Source: Hymenopus coronatus (taxonomy: Eukaryota > Arthropoda > Insecta > Mantodea > Hymenopodidae). Taken from it: 64,000 bases of DNA. The translations under genes and the position numbers were made by a program. The stretch lies in the NCBI GenBank assembly GCA_030762935.1, contig CM060893.1, positions 7,856,001 through 7,920,000 of the forward strand, read 5' to 3'. Shown piece by piece: positions 1-11,180 of this stretch. Within the stretch, counting starts at the first letter, position 1. Each line of letters opens with the position of its first letter. The notes under the pieces were generated by a model, which did no database searches, had not been told where the DNA came from, and saw only the letters and a list, made by a program, of their open reading frames with translations.

Positions 1-552
1 TCCACGAAAAAAATGTATATAAGATAAATTGTGCGTTTTAAGGTGCTCTACATTTTTTGTTGTAAGTTTTTCTTAACATCTCTTACGGTTTAGCAGTTAT
101 ACAAAAATTCATAAAATTCATCCAGAATAAAGCAGTCTTCAGAGGCTATTTCCAGAAAATTCAAGATATACATTTTATCTGTCGTGTAAAATCTTTGATA
201 TTACGAAATTTTAATCAAAATCGTTAGAGCCATTTTTGAGAAAATCAAAATTTTCGAAAAATGTTCCATGTAAAGGGTAGTTGGGGGTGGGGTGATTTTT
301 CTCAAAATCTTAATGTCGCGTCTCTGGAAGATACTAAACTTGAATACCAAGTTTGGTATTTTACCGACTTTCCGTTTTTGAGTTATCGTGTTCACAGGCA
401 CACGGACACACACATTTTTCCGAAAATACTTTATTTAGATAAAGGGGAGCCTAAAACATATATTTCCGGGAAATCTCGGTATCGAATTTTTGGGTGGAGT
501 ACAATACCTTCTCTATACACTATGTACATAGTGCGTATAGAGAAAGTAAAAA
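1..552 (-). mobile_element. HINE-A copy, tail side cut by window edge
   Basis: Member of the dominant dispersed family. The left edge is inside the element. The conserved blocks run in order: the TTACGGTTTAGCAG segment, the GATATTTTAATCAAAATCG segment, the inner palindrome near 340-360, a short ACAC tract near 400, and the head palindrome with GTATAGAGAAAG near 515-550. The stretch is open in short frames on both strands, but the same is true of other copies and no known protein is seen. Confidence 0.85.
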
Positions 553-555
553 TTG

Positions 556-1066
556 TCACCTCCACGAAAAAAAAATGTTTTTGTCTATCTCTTACGGCTT
601 AGCAGTTATGCAAAATTCATCAAATTGATCCAGCATAAAGAGTTCTTCAGAGAGTATTCCCCGAAAACATCATATATACATTTTATGTATAATATAAATA
701 TCACTAATACATGGCATTGTAATCAACATCATTAAGATATATTTTAAGAAAATGAAAATTTTCAAAATTTTTTCTATGTAAAGGGTAGTTTGGGGTGGGG
801 AAATTTTCCTCAAATCTTAGTGTCGCATCCTTGATGTCACTAAATTTAAATGCCAAGTTTGGTGTTTTATTGACTTTTCGTTTTTGTCACAGACACATAC
901 ACTTTTCTGAACACTTTTTTTGTTGTTTTTTTTTTCGCTTGTTTTTCCCCCATGGAGTCCAAAAACATGACTTCCGGTGAAATCTCGGTATCAAATTTTT
1001 GGGTCGAATACAATACCTTCTCTATACACTATAAACAAAGTACGTGAAGAGAAATTAAAAAACAAT
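556..1066 (-). mobile_element. HINE-A copy, tail-truncated
   Basis: Follows the previous copy in the same orientation and starts inside the element at the CTCCACGAAAA block. The head is worn (GAAGAGAAATTAAAAA near 1048-1063). The CA tract is replaced by a T-rich stretch at 915-945. Confidence 0.8.
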
Positions 1067-1068
1067 TA

Positions 1069-1700
1069 CATGTACTATGTACCTAGTAGAAGGTATTGTA
1101 TTCCATCCAAAATTTTAAAACCGAGATTTCACCAGAAATAGACGTTTTAGGGTCCCCTGTATCTAAAAAGTAAATTTTTAGAAAAAGGTCCGAGTGTGTA
1201 ACGTGTGTGTCCGTGTGTCTGTGAACACGATAACTTAAAAACGAGAAGTCGGTAAAGTACCAAATTTGGTATGTAAGTTTAGTATCTTCCAAGGATGCGA
1301 AAAGAAGATTTTGAGAAAAATCCTCCCCATTCCACGCTTTACGTGGAAAGAAATTCGAAAATTTTGATTTTTTCGAAAACGGTTCTAAAGATTTTGATTA
1401 CAATGCTATTTGCATGAATATTTAAAAGGAATTTTCTGGGAATGGTCTCTGCAGACCTCTTCATTCTGGATAAATTTTGCGAACCGTAAAAGATAGACAA
1501 AAATTTGTACAAAAAGTGAAGATCACGTTAAAACACACATTTTTTTTCGTGGAGTAGACCATTTTCGAGATATTCCTTGTAATTGGTTTCGGTTTGAAAA
1601 TACTTAAACTTTTTTAACACGGAAAGTTGTAAGCTCATTGCCCTGCCTAGAAACGGATATCAATTGGTACCGTGAGAGTTTACAATTTTCAGTTCTCGCA
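1069..1700 (+). mobile_element. HINE-A copy, old, tail lost
   Basis: Faces the copy on its left head to head; the two heads meet at 1066-1085. Blocks are recognisable to about 1615 and more weakly to about 1700 (AGAAACGGATATCAATTGG matches the corresponding part of older copies such as 33960-34000). Confidence 0.7.
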
Positions 1701-2525
1701 AATTGGGTTTTGAACAGTTTGAAAGAATACCTTTATGCATTTGTACTGTTCGCTGTGTTTTACGTGTAAAACCGAGGGTCTGAGAAAGACAGTGATGCTC
1801 TGTGCCTACTACTGAAGCACATCTCTGAGTAATTTACTCATTTCTTTTTCCGCGCTAGTTAGAAATCGCAACATTTCGTTGTCTATATTTATGAAATGTG
1901 TAAATATCGACATCAGCTGGAAGCCATGGCCTGAGAAATTACTATCTATGTAGGCAATATGGTAACCGAAAAGACAGAAGTTAGATTTCCATTGCATTTG
2001 TACGGGTGAATATGAATTAGTTTTTATTTGATTAATCTTTCAAGAAGGAAAGTTTATACATTTGCAATAGACAGGTGTAAATATGACCTAGGTATGGTAT
2101 GAAAGTGGTATGCTGTTAATTGTGCGGAAATTACAATCGGTAGAAATGTGTGTTCATATTTCCAAAGACGAAGTTGAGATAACGAATTCAAGCAGGGCCA
2201 TTAGAAGAGCGAACTTTAGTCCAACAGGAATTCTCTGATTAGCCAAAATATTAAAATTCATACTTATGTGCGAATAACTTAGGTATCTGTGAACTGTTGT
2301 GTTTGTTACTTTGACAAATACTCAAGCAAACTTCATAAATCTACAATCTTCTAAATTGTTGTGTAACTTTCTATAGTGTCTCTTGTTTAATGCGCAAATA
2401 TAGTTAACGAAAGGTATTTCATATAAAACTGCTTTGTGCGCCATTTGGCAAGCTCCGTAACGTAATAAGATAAACTCTACAAAGCTATTTAGATTAAGTG
2501 AATACTGCCCTAGCAACTCATGGAT
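1701..2525. other. No recognised feature
   Basis: AT-rich single-copy-looking DNA. Short ORFs (for example 1809-1997 and 2322-2516, minus) show no family resemblance. Near 2420-2470 there is one weak match to the AAAACTGCTTTG motif of the degenerate repeat at 3010-3180 and 4760-5190. Confidence 0.5.
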
Positions 2526-2529
2526 AGTT

Positions 2530-3010
2530 ACAAAGCGCGCTCGGTTAGCTTTAGGTTAGTGTGTGTGTAAATAAATTGATTTTCGTGTAATTTTATTTTA
2601 GTAATTTCCACTGTTTTCAGCAAAGCATGCTCGCTTCGCTCGCATGCGCTCGGTTAGCTCTAAGTTAGTTTGTGTGTGTGTGTGTGTGTGTATGTGCAAG
2701 TAAATGATTTTCGGATAATTTGCTTTTATTAATTTCTCGGTTAGTGTGTGTGTGTATACAAACTAATTTTCATGTAATTTGAGTTTAGTAATTTCCACTT
2801 CATTTATCAAGCATACTTGCATGCGCTCGCGTAGCTATACGTTAGTGTGTGTGTGTATGTAAACTGATTTTCGTGAATTTGCTTTTAGTAACTCCCACTG
2901 TTCACTAAAGTATGCAAACGAAAGCAGCATTCTCTCTATTGCGTTAGGTTTAGGTTAGTGTGTCAATTTATTTATTATTATTTTTATTATTAATTTTAGG
3001 CATTTTCATG
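2530..3010 (+). repeat. Degenerate ~110-bp minisatellite, block 1
   Basis: Four to five diverged monomers. Each has a GCATGC-flanked core, a CGGTTAGCTCTA(G)GTTAGTGTGTG step, a short GT run and GATTTTCGTGTAATTT followed by TAGTAATTTCCACTG. The core at 2625-2647 reads GCATGC, TCGCTTCGCTC, GCATGC. The block ends with AAAGCAGCATTCTCTCTATT and a TTATTATTATTTTTATTATT tract. Confidence 0.75.
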
Positions 3011-3180
3011 TAAAACTGCTTTGTTTCATAATAGCATTGGGAAATATCCTTAGCAGCCCTGTAGCCTTAGTATTTTAACTCCATTACCCCATTTTGTATA
3101 ACTAATACTGACTCTTTAGGGTAAATGTTGCACTAAAATATACTGTATAGTTCACCGGATTATTTTGGTTACCTTTATTA
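3011..3180 (+). repeat. Copy of degenerate ~130-bp repeat
   Basis: AAAACTGCTTTGTTTCATAA, then a TGTAGCC-type step, then GGGTAAATGTTGCACTAAAA. The same order recurs three times at 4760-5190. Confidence 0.5.
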
Positions 3181-3740
3181 TGTGACAGGCGTTATTATTA
3201 TCCATTACCCAGTGTGAAGGTCAGCATGCTGTAATATCATTTGTAATGAAATCGTTTTAAAGGTGCTAGGAAATGACAGTTTTGCACGTGAAAGGAATGC
3301 ACTTGAATGCATTTATTTTAAAGCAGTGGTGCAAGTAAAACAAACGTTATTACCCAACATCGAGCGTCTAGAACGTTTTAGAATCTTAATATATGTTCTA
3401 CAATAAATTAATTTGGTCTTTATTCTTTTGGGGATCCAGATCTCGTAGTATATTATTCGGTCTTTAGGAGTACTTGTTTAGTTGTTTATAAGGTTTCCGT
3501 TGTTTCCTACGGCGGTGGCTGCCAACATTAATAAACATAATACCGCGACATGACAAGCTTCGTATATACTGACGTCTAAGGGCCATAAGATTGTTGTACA
3601 TTTTTAATCACAGAGGAAGAAATGCGAATCTATAATTTTGTGGGTTACCGCTGTGCGTTTTAAGCAATGTTTTACTTCAAGAATTGCTTGTAGAAGTTCT
3701 CTGGCGTTCTCTGTCGTTTGTTTTAATAGGGAGATTTTTT
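3181..3740. other. No recognised feature
   Basis: Single-copy-looking DNA between the two minisatellite blocks. No ORF or RNA gene is supported. Confidence 0.45.
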
Positions 3741-3754
3741 AAATGAGCTGATTA

Positions 3755-3826
3755 TAGTAGTGTGATGTGTAAATAGAGACATTTTCTTGTAAGTTTTGGT
3801 AATTTCCACTGTTTCTTTAGGTATAG

Positions 3827-3874
<48 letters not shown>

Positions 3875-4217
3875 GGATGTCTGTAATTTGTTTTATTTCT
3901 AGCATTTTAAAAAAAGCATGCGAGCGAAGCGAGCAAGCACTCGGCCGGCTCTAGGTTAGTGTGTGTATATAAATAAATTGATTTTCGTGTAATTTTATTT
4001 TAGTAATTTCCAATGTTTTCATCAAAGGATGCGAGCGAAGCGAGCATGCGCTCGGTTAGCTCTAAGTGTGCAAGTAAATTTGATTTTCGGGTAATTTATT
4101 TTTATTAATTTCTCGGTTAGCTCTAGATTGGTATGTGCATATAAAATAATTTTCTTGAGTTTAGTAATCTCCACTGTATTTATCAAGCATGCTCGCATGC
4201 GCTCGCGTAGCTATATA

Positions 4218-4255
<38 letters not shown>

Positions 4256-4390
4256 AATAAACTTAGTAACTTACACTGCTTTCAATAAAGTATGCGAACG
4301 AAAGCAGCATTCTCTCTATTGTGTTAGGTTTAGGTTAGTGTGTAAATTAATTTATTATTATTTTTATAGTTAATTTTTAGGCATTTTCAG
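3755..4390 (+). repeat. Degenerate ~110-bp minisatellite, block 2
   Basis: Repeats block 1 with the same order of diverged monomers, so the whole block was duplicated. It begins with extra monomers around a long GT run (3829-3870). The cores at 3916-3938 and 4028-4049 read GCGAGCGAAGCGAGC, the reverse complement of the block 1 core, while flanking DNA keeps its direction. A second GT run lies at 4221-4248. Confidence 0.75.
3829..3870 (+). repeat. (GT)n microsatellite
   Basis: About 21 uninterrupted GT units inside minisatellite block 2. Confidence 0.95.
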
Positions 4391-4755
4391 TGGTTTCGCC
4401 AAAACATACGAGCAACATATGCTTAATAGAACAGAAGACTTGCGGATTTCATGAAACATAGGTTGGCAGTATAGTTGTGCGTTCGTAAAAATTACAAAAT
4501 GGAGTATGTTGTTTACATTCTGCAACAAGTTTTGTATATAAGAAAATATCTTAATTAGGGTGAGTGAGTGGGACACAGCAACTCAAAGCGATCACATTTA
4601 TTAGAAGTGACACGTTCCATTAATTTTATAGGTGCCGGAAAAGAGTTTTCAGTCCAAAAATAGAACTGAAAAATCATTAAACATTCGTAGTAATACCTTA
4701 TGGTGAGTAAAAGTATATAAATAATACATATATTTAAAGTAGATTCCTGTTGTTA
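4391..4755. other. No recognised feature
   Basis: AT-rich, no repeat or gene recognised. The ORF at 4370-4576 (minus) shows no recognisable domain. Confidence 0.45.
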
Positions 4756-5190
4756 ACTACTATGTGGTTTGTAAACCGCTTTTGTTTCATAATAATATTG
4801 AGTTCAAGAGCTCTGTAACCTAACTTCCCTCCATCTTGGGTAAGTATCGCAGTGAGTTTGTAGGTTAAACGTTGACTAACAATGAATGCTACCTGGAAAC
4901 GGTAAGTTTATGTAAAACAGTTTTGTGGCAAATAACCTCAGCAACTCTGTAAGCCCTTCTTATATACTCATTATAGCGGCCCATCAGGTTAAGTAAATAT
5001 AGTATTAATCCCTTTTGGGTACTGGCAGCGAATAATTCAACAATATAAGCTATGCGTTTCATAACAGTATAGGCTGTAACCTGTAACCTCATGCTGTATA
5101 ACTATTATTCTGGTTAAGTAAATATTGCACTAACACTTTATGTAGTTATATTTAGTTATCAATGAAAACTGCTTTTTATTACCTAACTTT
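4756..5190 (+). repeat. Degenerate ~130-bp tandem repeat
   Basis: Three diverged units. GTAACC/GTAAGCC steps recur at about 4817, 4949 and 5083, and GGTTAAGTAAATAT-type steps at about 4841, 4988 and 5112. Spacing is roughly 125-147 bp. Confidence 0.55.
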
Positions 5191-5194
5191 AAAA

Positions 5195-5928
5195 TAGCTT
5201 CACAATGCTTTTATTTACTTCATGCTACTCGACAAAAAATTAGCAGAAATAGTCTTATTACTTGCTTCCTTGTAAGTAGAAGCGAAATAAGGGAATACTA
5301 TTGGTTAAAGTGATAGTCAAAAGCTGGTTGCTATGTGACTGAAGTTGCTTTGTTTGTATGGACAGGACTTGACAGAGTCCTATATGAGAAAAGATAAGTT
5401 TTTCTAAGCTGAAAACAAAAACAAGGAATATCTATAAAACGATCAACTCCAAGAAAAAATGTATGCAACATAAATTGCGTGCTTTGCATTTTTTGTGAGG
5501 TAAGTTTTTGTCTATCTCTTACGGTGCACTTATGCAAAATTCCGTAAAATTCACTCAGAATAAAGTAGTCTTCACAGGTTATTCCCAGAAAAATAAAAAT
5601 ATACGTTTTATTTGTCAGGTATATATCTTTAATATACGACATTTTAATCAAAATCATTAAAGCCGTTTTTTAGAGAATCAAAATTTTCGAAAAAAGTTCC
5701 ATGTAAAGGGTAATTTGGGGTGGGGAGATTTTTCTCAAAATCTTCGTGTCGCATTACTGGAAGATACACACGGACACACACGGACCTTTTTTTGAAAATA
5801 CTTTTTTTTTTGGATACAGGGGACCCTAAAACATTTATTTCCGGTGAAATCTCGGCATCGAATTTTTTGGTGGAGTGCAATACATTCTGTATACACTATG
5901 TACATAGTGCGTGTAGAGAAAGTAAAAA
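5195..5928 (-). mobile_element. HINE-A copy, internal deletion
   Basis: Tail stem-loop absent. A deletion joins GGAAGATAC directly to ACACGG near 5760-5770 and removes the inner palindrome; ATAC/ACAC at the joint suggests microhomology. Head intact at 5890-5928. Confidence 0.85.
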
Positions 5929-6297
5929 TAAGTTCGATGACGTGTAAGAGACTAAACTTTCAGTATATATTAAACATATTTGGATTACTCGTGAATAATT
6001 TAGGGTTTAGCAAAGGACGTGCAAAAGAAAACCATTTAATAGAGTGCTAATAATAAACAAGAGAGAGTTTAAACCATGTACTCTGCTATAACTGTGTTCC
6101 AAAGCTATTTAAATCCATCTGCAAGTTGAATGTGCTGGAAGTTATAAGTATGTTTCCGGGAAGTTGTAGAGTATTGCTCTATCTGCAGGAGTTAGTTACC
6201 AGGTAAAGTAACCAGAGAAAACTTCCTTGGGTGACGTTTCCTTTCAAAAGGGCATTGACCTTACTATCCCTTAATTACGATACGTATACGAAATATT
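5929..6297. other. No recognised feature
   Basis: Single-copy-looking spacer between two HINE-A copies of the same orientation. Confidence 0.5.
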
Positions 6298-7232
6298 GTG
6301 TCCCATTCACATGACTTTCTCTACATCTCTGCAACAAATTACTGTTAAAATGCTTATGCTTCTATTTACTTCCTGCTAATCGAGGAAAATAGCAGAAATG
6401 GTCTTATGACATGCTTCCTTGTAAGTAGGAGCGAAATAAGGGAGTACCATAGTTTGAGGGGATAGCCAAAAGCTGGTTGCTAAGTGACTGAAGTTCTTTT
6501 GTTTGTATGGACAGGAGCTCACAAAGTCCTGTGAAAGAAGTGTAAGGGAGTACCATAGGTTAAAGTGACAATCAAAAGCTGGTTGCTATGTGACTGAAGT
6601 TCTTTTGTTTGTATGGACAGGAGTTGACAAATTCCTGTGAAAGAAGTGTAAGTTTTTCAAAAAATAGGAATACCTCAAAAACGAAGAGCTCCATGAAAGA
6701 ATGTATATAACGTAAATTGTGTGTTTCAATATCTCTACATTTTCATTGTAGTGAGTTTTTGTCCATCTTTTACAGTTTAGCAGTTACTCAAAATTCCGTA
6801 AAATTCATCCAGAATAAAATACTCTTCAGAGGCTATTCCTAGAATATTCAAGATATACATTTTATTTGTCAGGTAAATAGCTTTGATATACGATATTTTA
6901 ATCAAAATCGTTAAAGCCATTTTTGAGAAAATCAAAATTTTCGAGAAAAAAATTCCATGTAAAGAATAGTTGCTGGGGGGACTTTTCTCACAATCTTCGT
7001 GTTGCATCCCTGGAAGATACTAAACTTAAATACCACGTTTGGTACTTTACCGACTTTTCGTTTTGGGGTTATCATGTTCACACACACACGGGCCTTTTTG
7101 TGAAAATCCTTTTTTTGAATACAGGAGACCCTAAAACATATATTTCCTGTGAAATCTTGGTATCGAATTTTTGGGTGGAATGCAATACCTTCTCTATACA
7201 TTATGTACATAGTACGTGTAGAGAAAGTAAAA
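6298..7232 (-). mobile_element. HINE-A, near full length, with internal duplication
   Basis: Tail (CCATTCACATGACTTTCTC) at 6304-6325 and head at 7185-7232. A 106-bp stretch is tandemly duplicated inside (about 6438-6543 and 6544-6649), which explains the greater length. Confidence 0.9.
6438..6649 (-). repeat. 106-bp tandem duplication inside HINE-A
   Basis: AAGGGAGTACCATAG to GTGAAAGAAGTG occurs twice in direct order with few differences. Confidence 0.85.
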
Positions 7233-7365
7233 AATGGACACTTCCTGTCTGAGAAAAGAATTAGTATTCTAAAATTGAAACCAATAACAAGGAATATCTC
7301 AAAAGCGGCTAACTCCACGAAAAAAGCGTATATAACATAATTTTTTTTTTTTACCGAGCTCTACA
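7233..7365 (-). mobile_element. HINE-A internal fragment
   Basis: Only the block from CCTGTCTGAGAAAAG through CTCCACGAAAAAAG to GAGCTCTACA remains, wedged between two heads. Confidence 0.7.
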
Positions 7366-8229
7366 CTTTTAATTTCTCTATACATATTATGTACATAGTA
7401 TATAGAGAAGATATTGCATTCCACCCAAAAATTCGATACCGAGATTTCATCGGAAATACATGTTTTGGGTCCACTTGAATCCAAAAACAGCATTTTTTGG
7501 AAAAAGGTGTGTGTATGCGTGTGTCTGTGTGACTGTGGACAGCTTAGCTCAAAAACGAAAAGTCTTTTAAATACCAAACTTCGTATTTAAGTTCAGTATC
7601 TTCCAGGGATGCGACAAGATGGCTTTCAAGAAAATCCCCTCAACTACCCTTTTTATGGCATTTTTTGGGAATATTTTGATTTTCTCAAAAAACAACTAAC
7701 GATTTTGATTAAAATCTTATATTTAAAATATTTTTATGCCAAATAAAATGTATATCTTGAATTCTCTGGATTAGTATCTGAAGACTTCTGGATGCATTTT
7801 ACGGAATTTTGCATAACTGGTAAACTGTAAGAGATGGACAAAAACTTGCCATACACAAAATGTAGAGCACATTAAAACACACAATTTATGTTACATACAT
7901 TTTTTTCGTGGAGTTGATCGCTTTTGAGATATTCGATCTTTTTGGTTTCAGCTTTAAAATACTTATTTCACAGGCGGGAATTTGTCAACTCCTGTTCACA
8001 CAAACAAAGGAACTTCAGTCACGTAACAACCAGCTTTTGACTATCAATTTAGCCTAAGGTACTACCTTATTTCGCTTCTATTTACAAGGAAGCAAGTAAT
8101 AAGACTATTTCTGTTATTTTTGTTTTCTTGATTTACATTAACTAAATAGAAACATAAGCTTTTTAAGAATAATTTATTGTTGAGATGTAGAGAAAGTCAT
8201 GTGAATGGAGGAACACATCAGGTTTTTTG
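7366..8229 (+). mobile_element. HINE-A copy, essentially full length
   Basis: Head at 7368-7410 (palindrome around TATGTACATA). GT tract at 7505-7530. Inner palindrome worn (CCAAACTTCGTATTT). Tail GTAGAGAAAGTCATGTG at about 8188-8204 and CACATCAGG at about 8215. Confidence 0.9.
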
Positions 8230-8564
8230 TTAAGTACGGCAGTGACACATAACGTGTGTAGCTTTGAGCTGATCTCCGTTTACCGCATGTATTATCTCGC
8301 AGTTGCAGTGCTGGGAACCTTTGCATGTGTTGTGGTCGTAAAGTTTTGTTTGTGACAGTGCTGCGGTTTTGCCGGAGTGTCAAGTATCATAAACAACTAT
8401 TAGACCTCATTAAGTTGTCATATTCACTAACCTCTTAACTGGGGAAACAAGACATAACCTCACATTCTCTGGAAAAATAAATAGTGGACAGAGCCACGTT
8501 CAGCTCTCGGGACTTCAGGCTCTTTCAAACAGCTATAGGCGCTAGAAAACATAGGAATAACAGC
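8230..8564. other. No recognised feature
   Basis: Somewhat higher GC than the surrounding repeats; no gene supported. Confidence 0.5.
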
Positions 8565-9003
8565 TTTACTTTCTCTACACGAACTATGTACATATAGAGA
8601 AAGTATTGCATTCCACCCAAAAATTCGATACCAAACTTGGTATTTAAGTTCAATATTCTCTATGGATGCGGCACGGTTTTCAAGAAAATCCCACCAATCC
8701 AACTACCCTTTACAAGGACAATTTTCGAAAATTTTGATACTCTGAAAAATGGCTCTAACGATTTTGTATAAAATATCGTACATTAAAGATATCTACCTGA
8801 CAAATAAAATGTACATCTTGAATTTTCTGGGAATAGCCTCTAACGACTACTATATTCTGCATGAATTTTAGGGAATTTTGCACAACTCTAAACCATAAGA
8901 GATCGACAAAAACATGCCACGCAAAACCTTTAGAGCACATTAAAACACACAATTTATGTTATATACATTTTTTTCCTGGAATTGGTCGTTTTTAAGATAT
9001 TCC
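8565..9003 (+). mobile_element. HINE-A copy with microhomology deletion
   Basis: The sequence jumps from TTCGATACC to AAACTTGG near 8625-8635, removing everything between the two (A)TACC points. Tail lost; the next copy begins in the T-run at 9000. Confidence 0.85.
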
Positions 9004-9484
9004 ATGTTTTTACTTTCTCTATACGTGCTATGTATATAATGTATAGAGAAGGTATTGTACTCCAACAAAAAATTCGGTACCGAGATTTCACCGGAAATAT
9101 ATGTTTTACGGTCCCCTGTATCCAAAAAAGTATTTTCAGAAAAAGGTCCGTGCGTGTGTCTGTGAACACGATGGTTCAAAAACGAAAAGTCGGTAAAATA
9201 CCAAACTTGGTATTTAAGTTTAGTATCTTCCAGGGATGCGACACGAAGATTATCAGAAGAATCCCCCACCCCAAACTACCCTTTACATAGAACATTTTGA
9301 TTTTCTAAAAAATGGCTCTAACGATTTTGGTTAAAATATCGTATATTAAAATATTTACCTGACAAATAAAATGTACATCTTGAATTTTCTGGGAATAGCC
9401 TTTGAAGACTACTTTATTCGGGGTCAATTTTACGGAATTTTGCATAACTGCTAAAAGTCATGTGACTGGGTCGTATAGGATTTT
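9004..9484 (+). mobile_element. HINE-A copy, internally deleted to its tail
   Basis: Head at 9008-9050. At about 9455 the copy jumps from the GCATAACTGCTAAA block straight to AAAGTCATGTGACTGG, a variant tail, skipping about 400 bp. Confidence 0.8.
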
Positions 9485-9725
9485 TTTATATATGGTAAAC
9501 CGTAAGATATAGAAAAAAGCTTACTGCACATTATACAAATCGCATAAAAGCACACAATTTTCTGAAATACTTTTTGTGCCATCCATCGTTTACGAGAAGT
9601 TCTTTGTTATTGGATTCAAATTTCAAATTTTTATTCTTTTTTACTTTTTCTGCCAAGGAGTATGTACATACATACTTAGCAGCTATAGAAAAATATTGAT
9701 ACGAGATTTCAGTGTAAACACATGT
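9485..9725 (+). mobile_element. Diverged HINE-A subfamily, middle plus head fragment
   Basis: GGTAAACCGTAAGATATAG, AAGCTTACTGCAC and GCATAAAAGCACACAAT, then a worn head from about 9640. The same composite, tail included, recurs at 10380-10660, so about 280 bp was duplicated about 930 bp apart. Confidence 0.65.
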
Positions 9726-9726
9726 T

Positions 9727-10350
9727 TTGACAAATTCCTGTATGAGAAAATTATGTTTTTAAAGCTGCAACCAAAAACAAGGAATATCTCAAAAATATGA
9801 AATCCACGAAAAAAAGTTATATAACATAAATTGTGTGTTTTAATGTACTCTACATTTTTTGTGTGGTAAGTTTTTGTCTATCTCGTACGGTTTAGCAGTT
9901 ATGCAACATTCCGTAAAATTCATCCTGAATAAAGTAGTCTTCAGAGGCTATTCCTAGAAAATTCAAAATATACAGTTTATTTGTCAGGTAAATATCTTTA
10001 ATATACGAAATTTTAATCAAAATCGATAAGAGCCATTTTTTTCGAAAATCAAAAATTTCCAAAAAAGTTATATCAAAAGGATAGTTTGGGGTGGGGGATT
10101 TTTCTCAAAATCTTCGTGTCGCATCCCTGGAAGATACTAAACTTAAATACCAACTTTGGTGTTTTACCGACTTTTCGCTTTTGATTTATCGTGTTCACAG
10201 GCACATGGACCTTTTTCTGAAAATACTTTTTTTGGATACAGGAGACCCTAAAACGTACATTTCCGGTGAAATCTCGGTATCAAAATTTTGGGTGGAATGC
10301 AATACCTTCCCTATACACTATGTACATAGTACGTGTAGAGAAAGTAATAA
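9727..10350 (-). mobile_element. HINE-A copy, tail-truncated
   Basis: Begins at GACAAATTCCTGTATGAG and runs to an intact head (GTGTAGAGAAAGTAATAA). The ACAC tract is reduced to a few bases. Confidence 0.85.
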
Positions 10351-10379
10351 GCTCTTATAAGTAAAGTTTTATAGAACAA

Positions 10380-10660
10380 GTAGAGAAAGTCATGTGGGTG
10401 GGTGATATAAGATTTTTTACACATGGTAAATCGTAAGATATACAAAAAAGCTTGCTGCACCTCTATGCAAATAGCATAAAAGCACACAATTTATCTCAAA
10501 TAATTTTTGTGCCATCTATCGTTTACGAAAGTTCTTTGTTATTGTTTTAAATTTCAAAATTTTGTTTATTTATTTTTTTTTTTTTTACTTTCTCTGCCAA
10601 GGACTTGATATGAGATTACATTGGAAACATGTTTTGAGGACACTTGAATAAAAAGGTAAA
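10380..10660 (+). mobile_element. Diverged HINE-A subfamily, second copy of the composite
   Basis: Tail (AAGTCATGTGGGTGGG) at 10388, then the same middle and head fragments as 9485-9725. Confidence 0.65.
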
Positions 10661-10679
10661 GAATAAATTTGGGTGAGGA

Positions 10680-10920
10680 TTTATAAAAAAATTGGAAAAA
10701 TATCCTTCTTTCTCTTGTTCAACATACACCGTTTTTTCTGCGGCTTAATGCACAGCATTTTGCACATATGGTCTTAGAAAAATCAGCAATTTCTTGCGAG
10801 GTATCGTGTTTCAGAATTGTGAGGAAAACTCGTTCTTTAAGATAACCCCACAATCAAAAGTCAGTCGGATTAAGATCTAAAGATCGCGGCGGTCACTCTG
10901 TAGGAACATATTAATTGTTT
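10680..10920 (-). pseudogene. IS630-Tc1-mariner superfamily transposase relic
   Basis: On the minus strand, about 10822-10893 translates as a PPRS motif, then LDLNPTDF, a stop, LWGYLKERVF. This is the conserved block around the last catalytic Asp of Tc1/mariner-type DDE transposases (P-D-L-x-P-x-D-F-F-L-W-G). A TGA replaces the second Phe and the upstream frame is lost. The downstream frame is shifted and only loosely family-like. Only the C-terminal third is recognisable and it cannot be active. The exact subfamily cannot be decided without a search. Confidence 0.6.
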
Positions 10921-11096
10921 GGTGCATTCGTGTTTTCAATGGAGAACATAATATAGCAAAAAGTGGATATTTAATTGTTTCTATTATTTTCCGATATTTT
11001 GACTGAATATTATTATAAATTTGGAAAAAGCCATGAAGTGCAACACGCAACAGTTTGTGTAAACTATAAAAATGTAATCTGAATTTTTCTTAATTT
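10921..11096. other. No recognised feature
   Basis: AT-rich; may be more of the decayed transposon on its right. Confidence 0.4.
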
Positions 11097-11180
11097 TTTC
11101 ACCGGAAATGCATGTTTGAGAACCCCTGAAGTCAAAAATGCCATATAAATGTCTTTAATATAGGGTATTTTAATATGATT
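11097..11180 (+). mobile_element. HINE-A scraps
   Basis: TTTTCACCGGAAATGCATG and the following block, then a piece of the GATATTTTAATCA block in the opposite direction. Confidence 0.5.

Noticed and set aside
7985..8035. X-box in HINE-A (GTCACATAGCAACC)
   Set aside because: The block found in most copies has GCAAC but is one base short of, and mismatched to, the 14-mer; at best a half-site.
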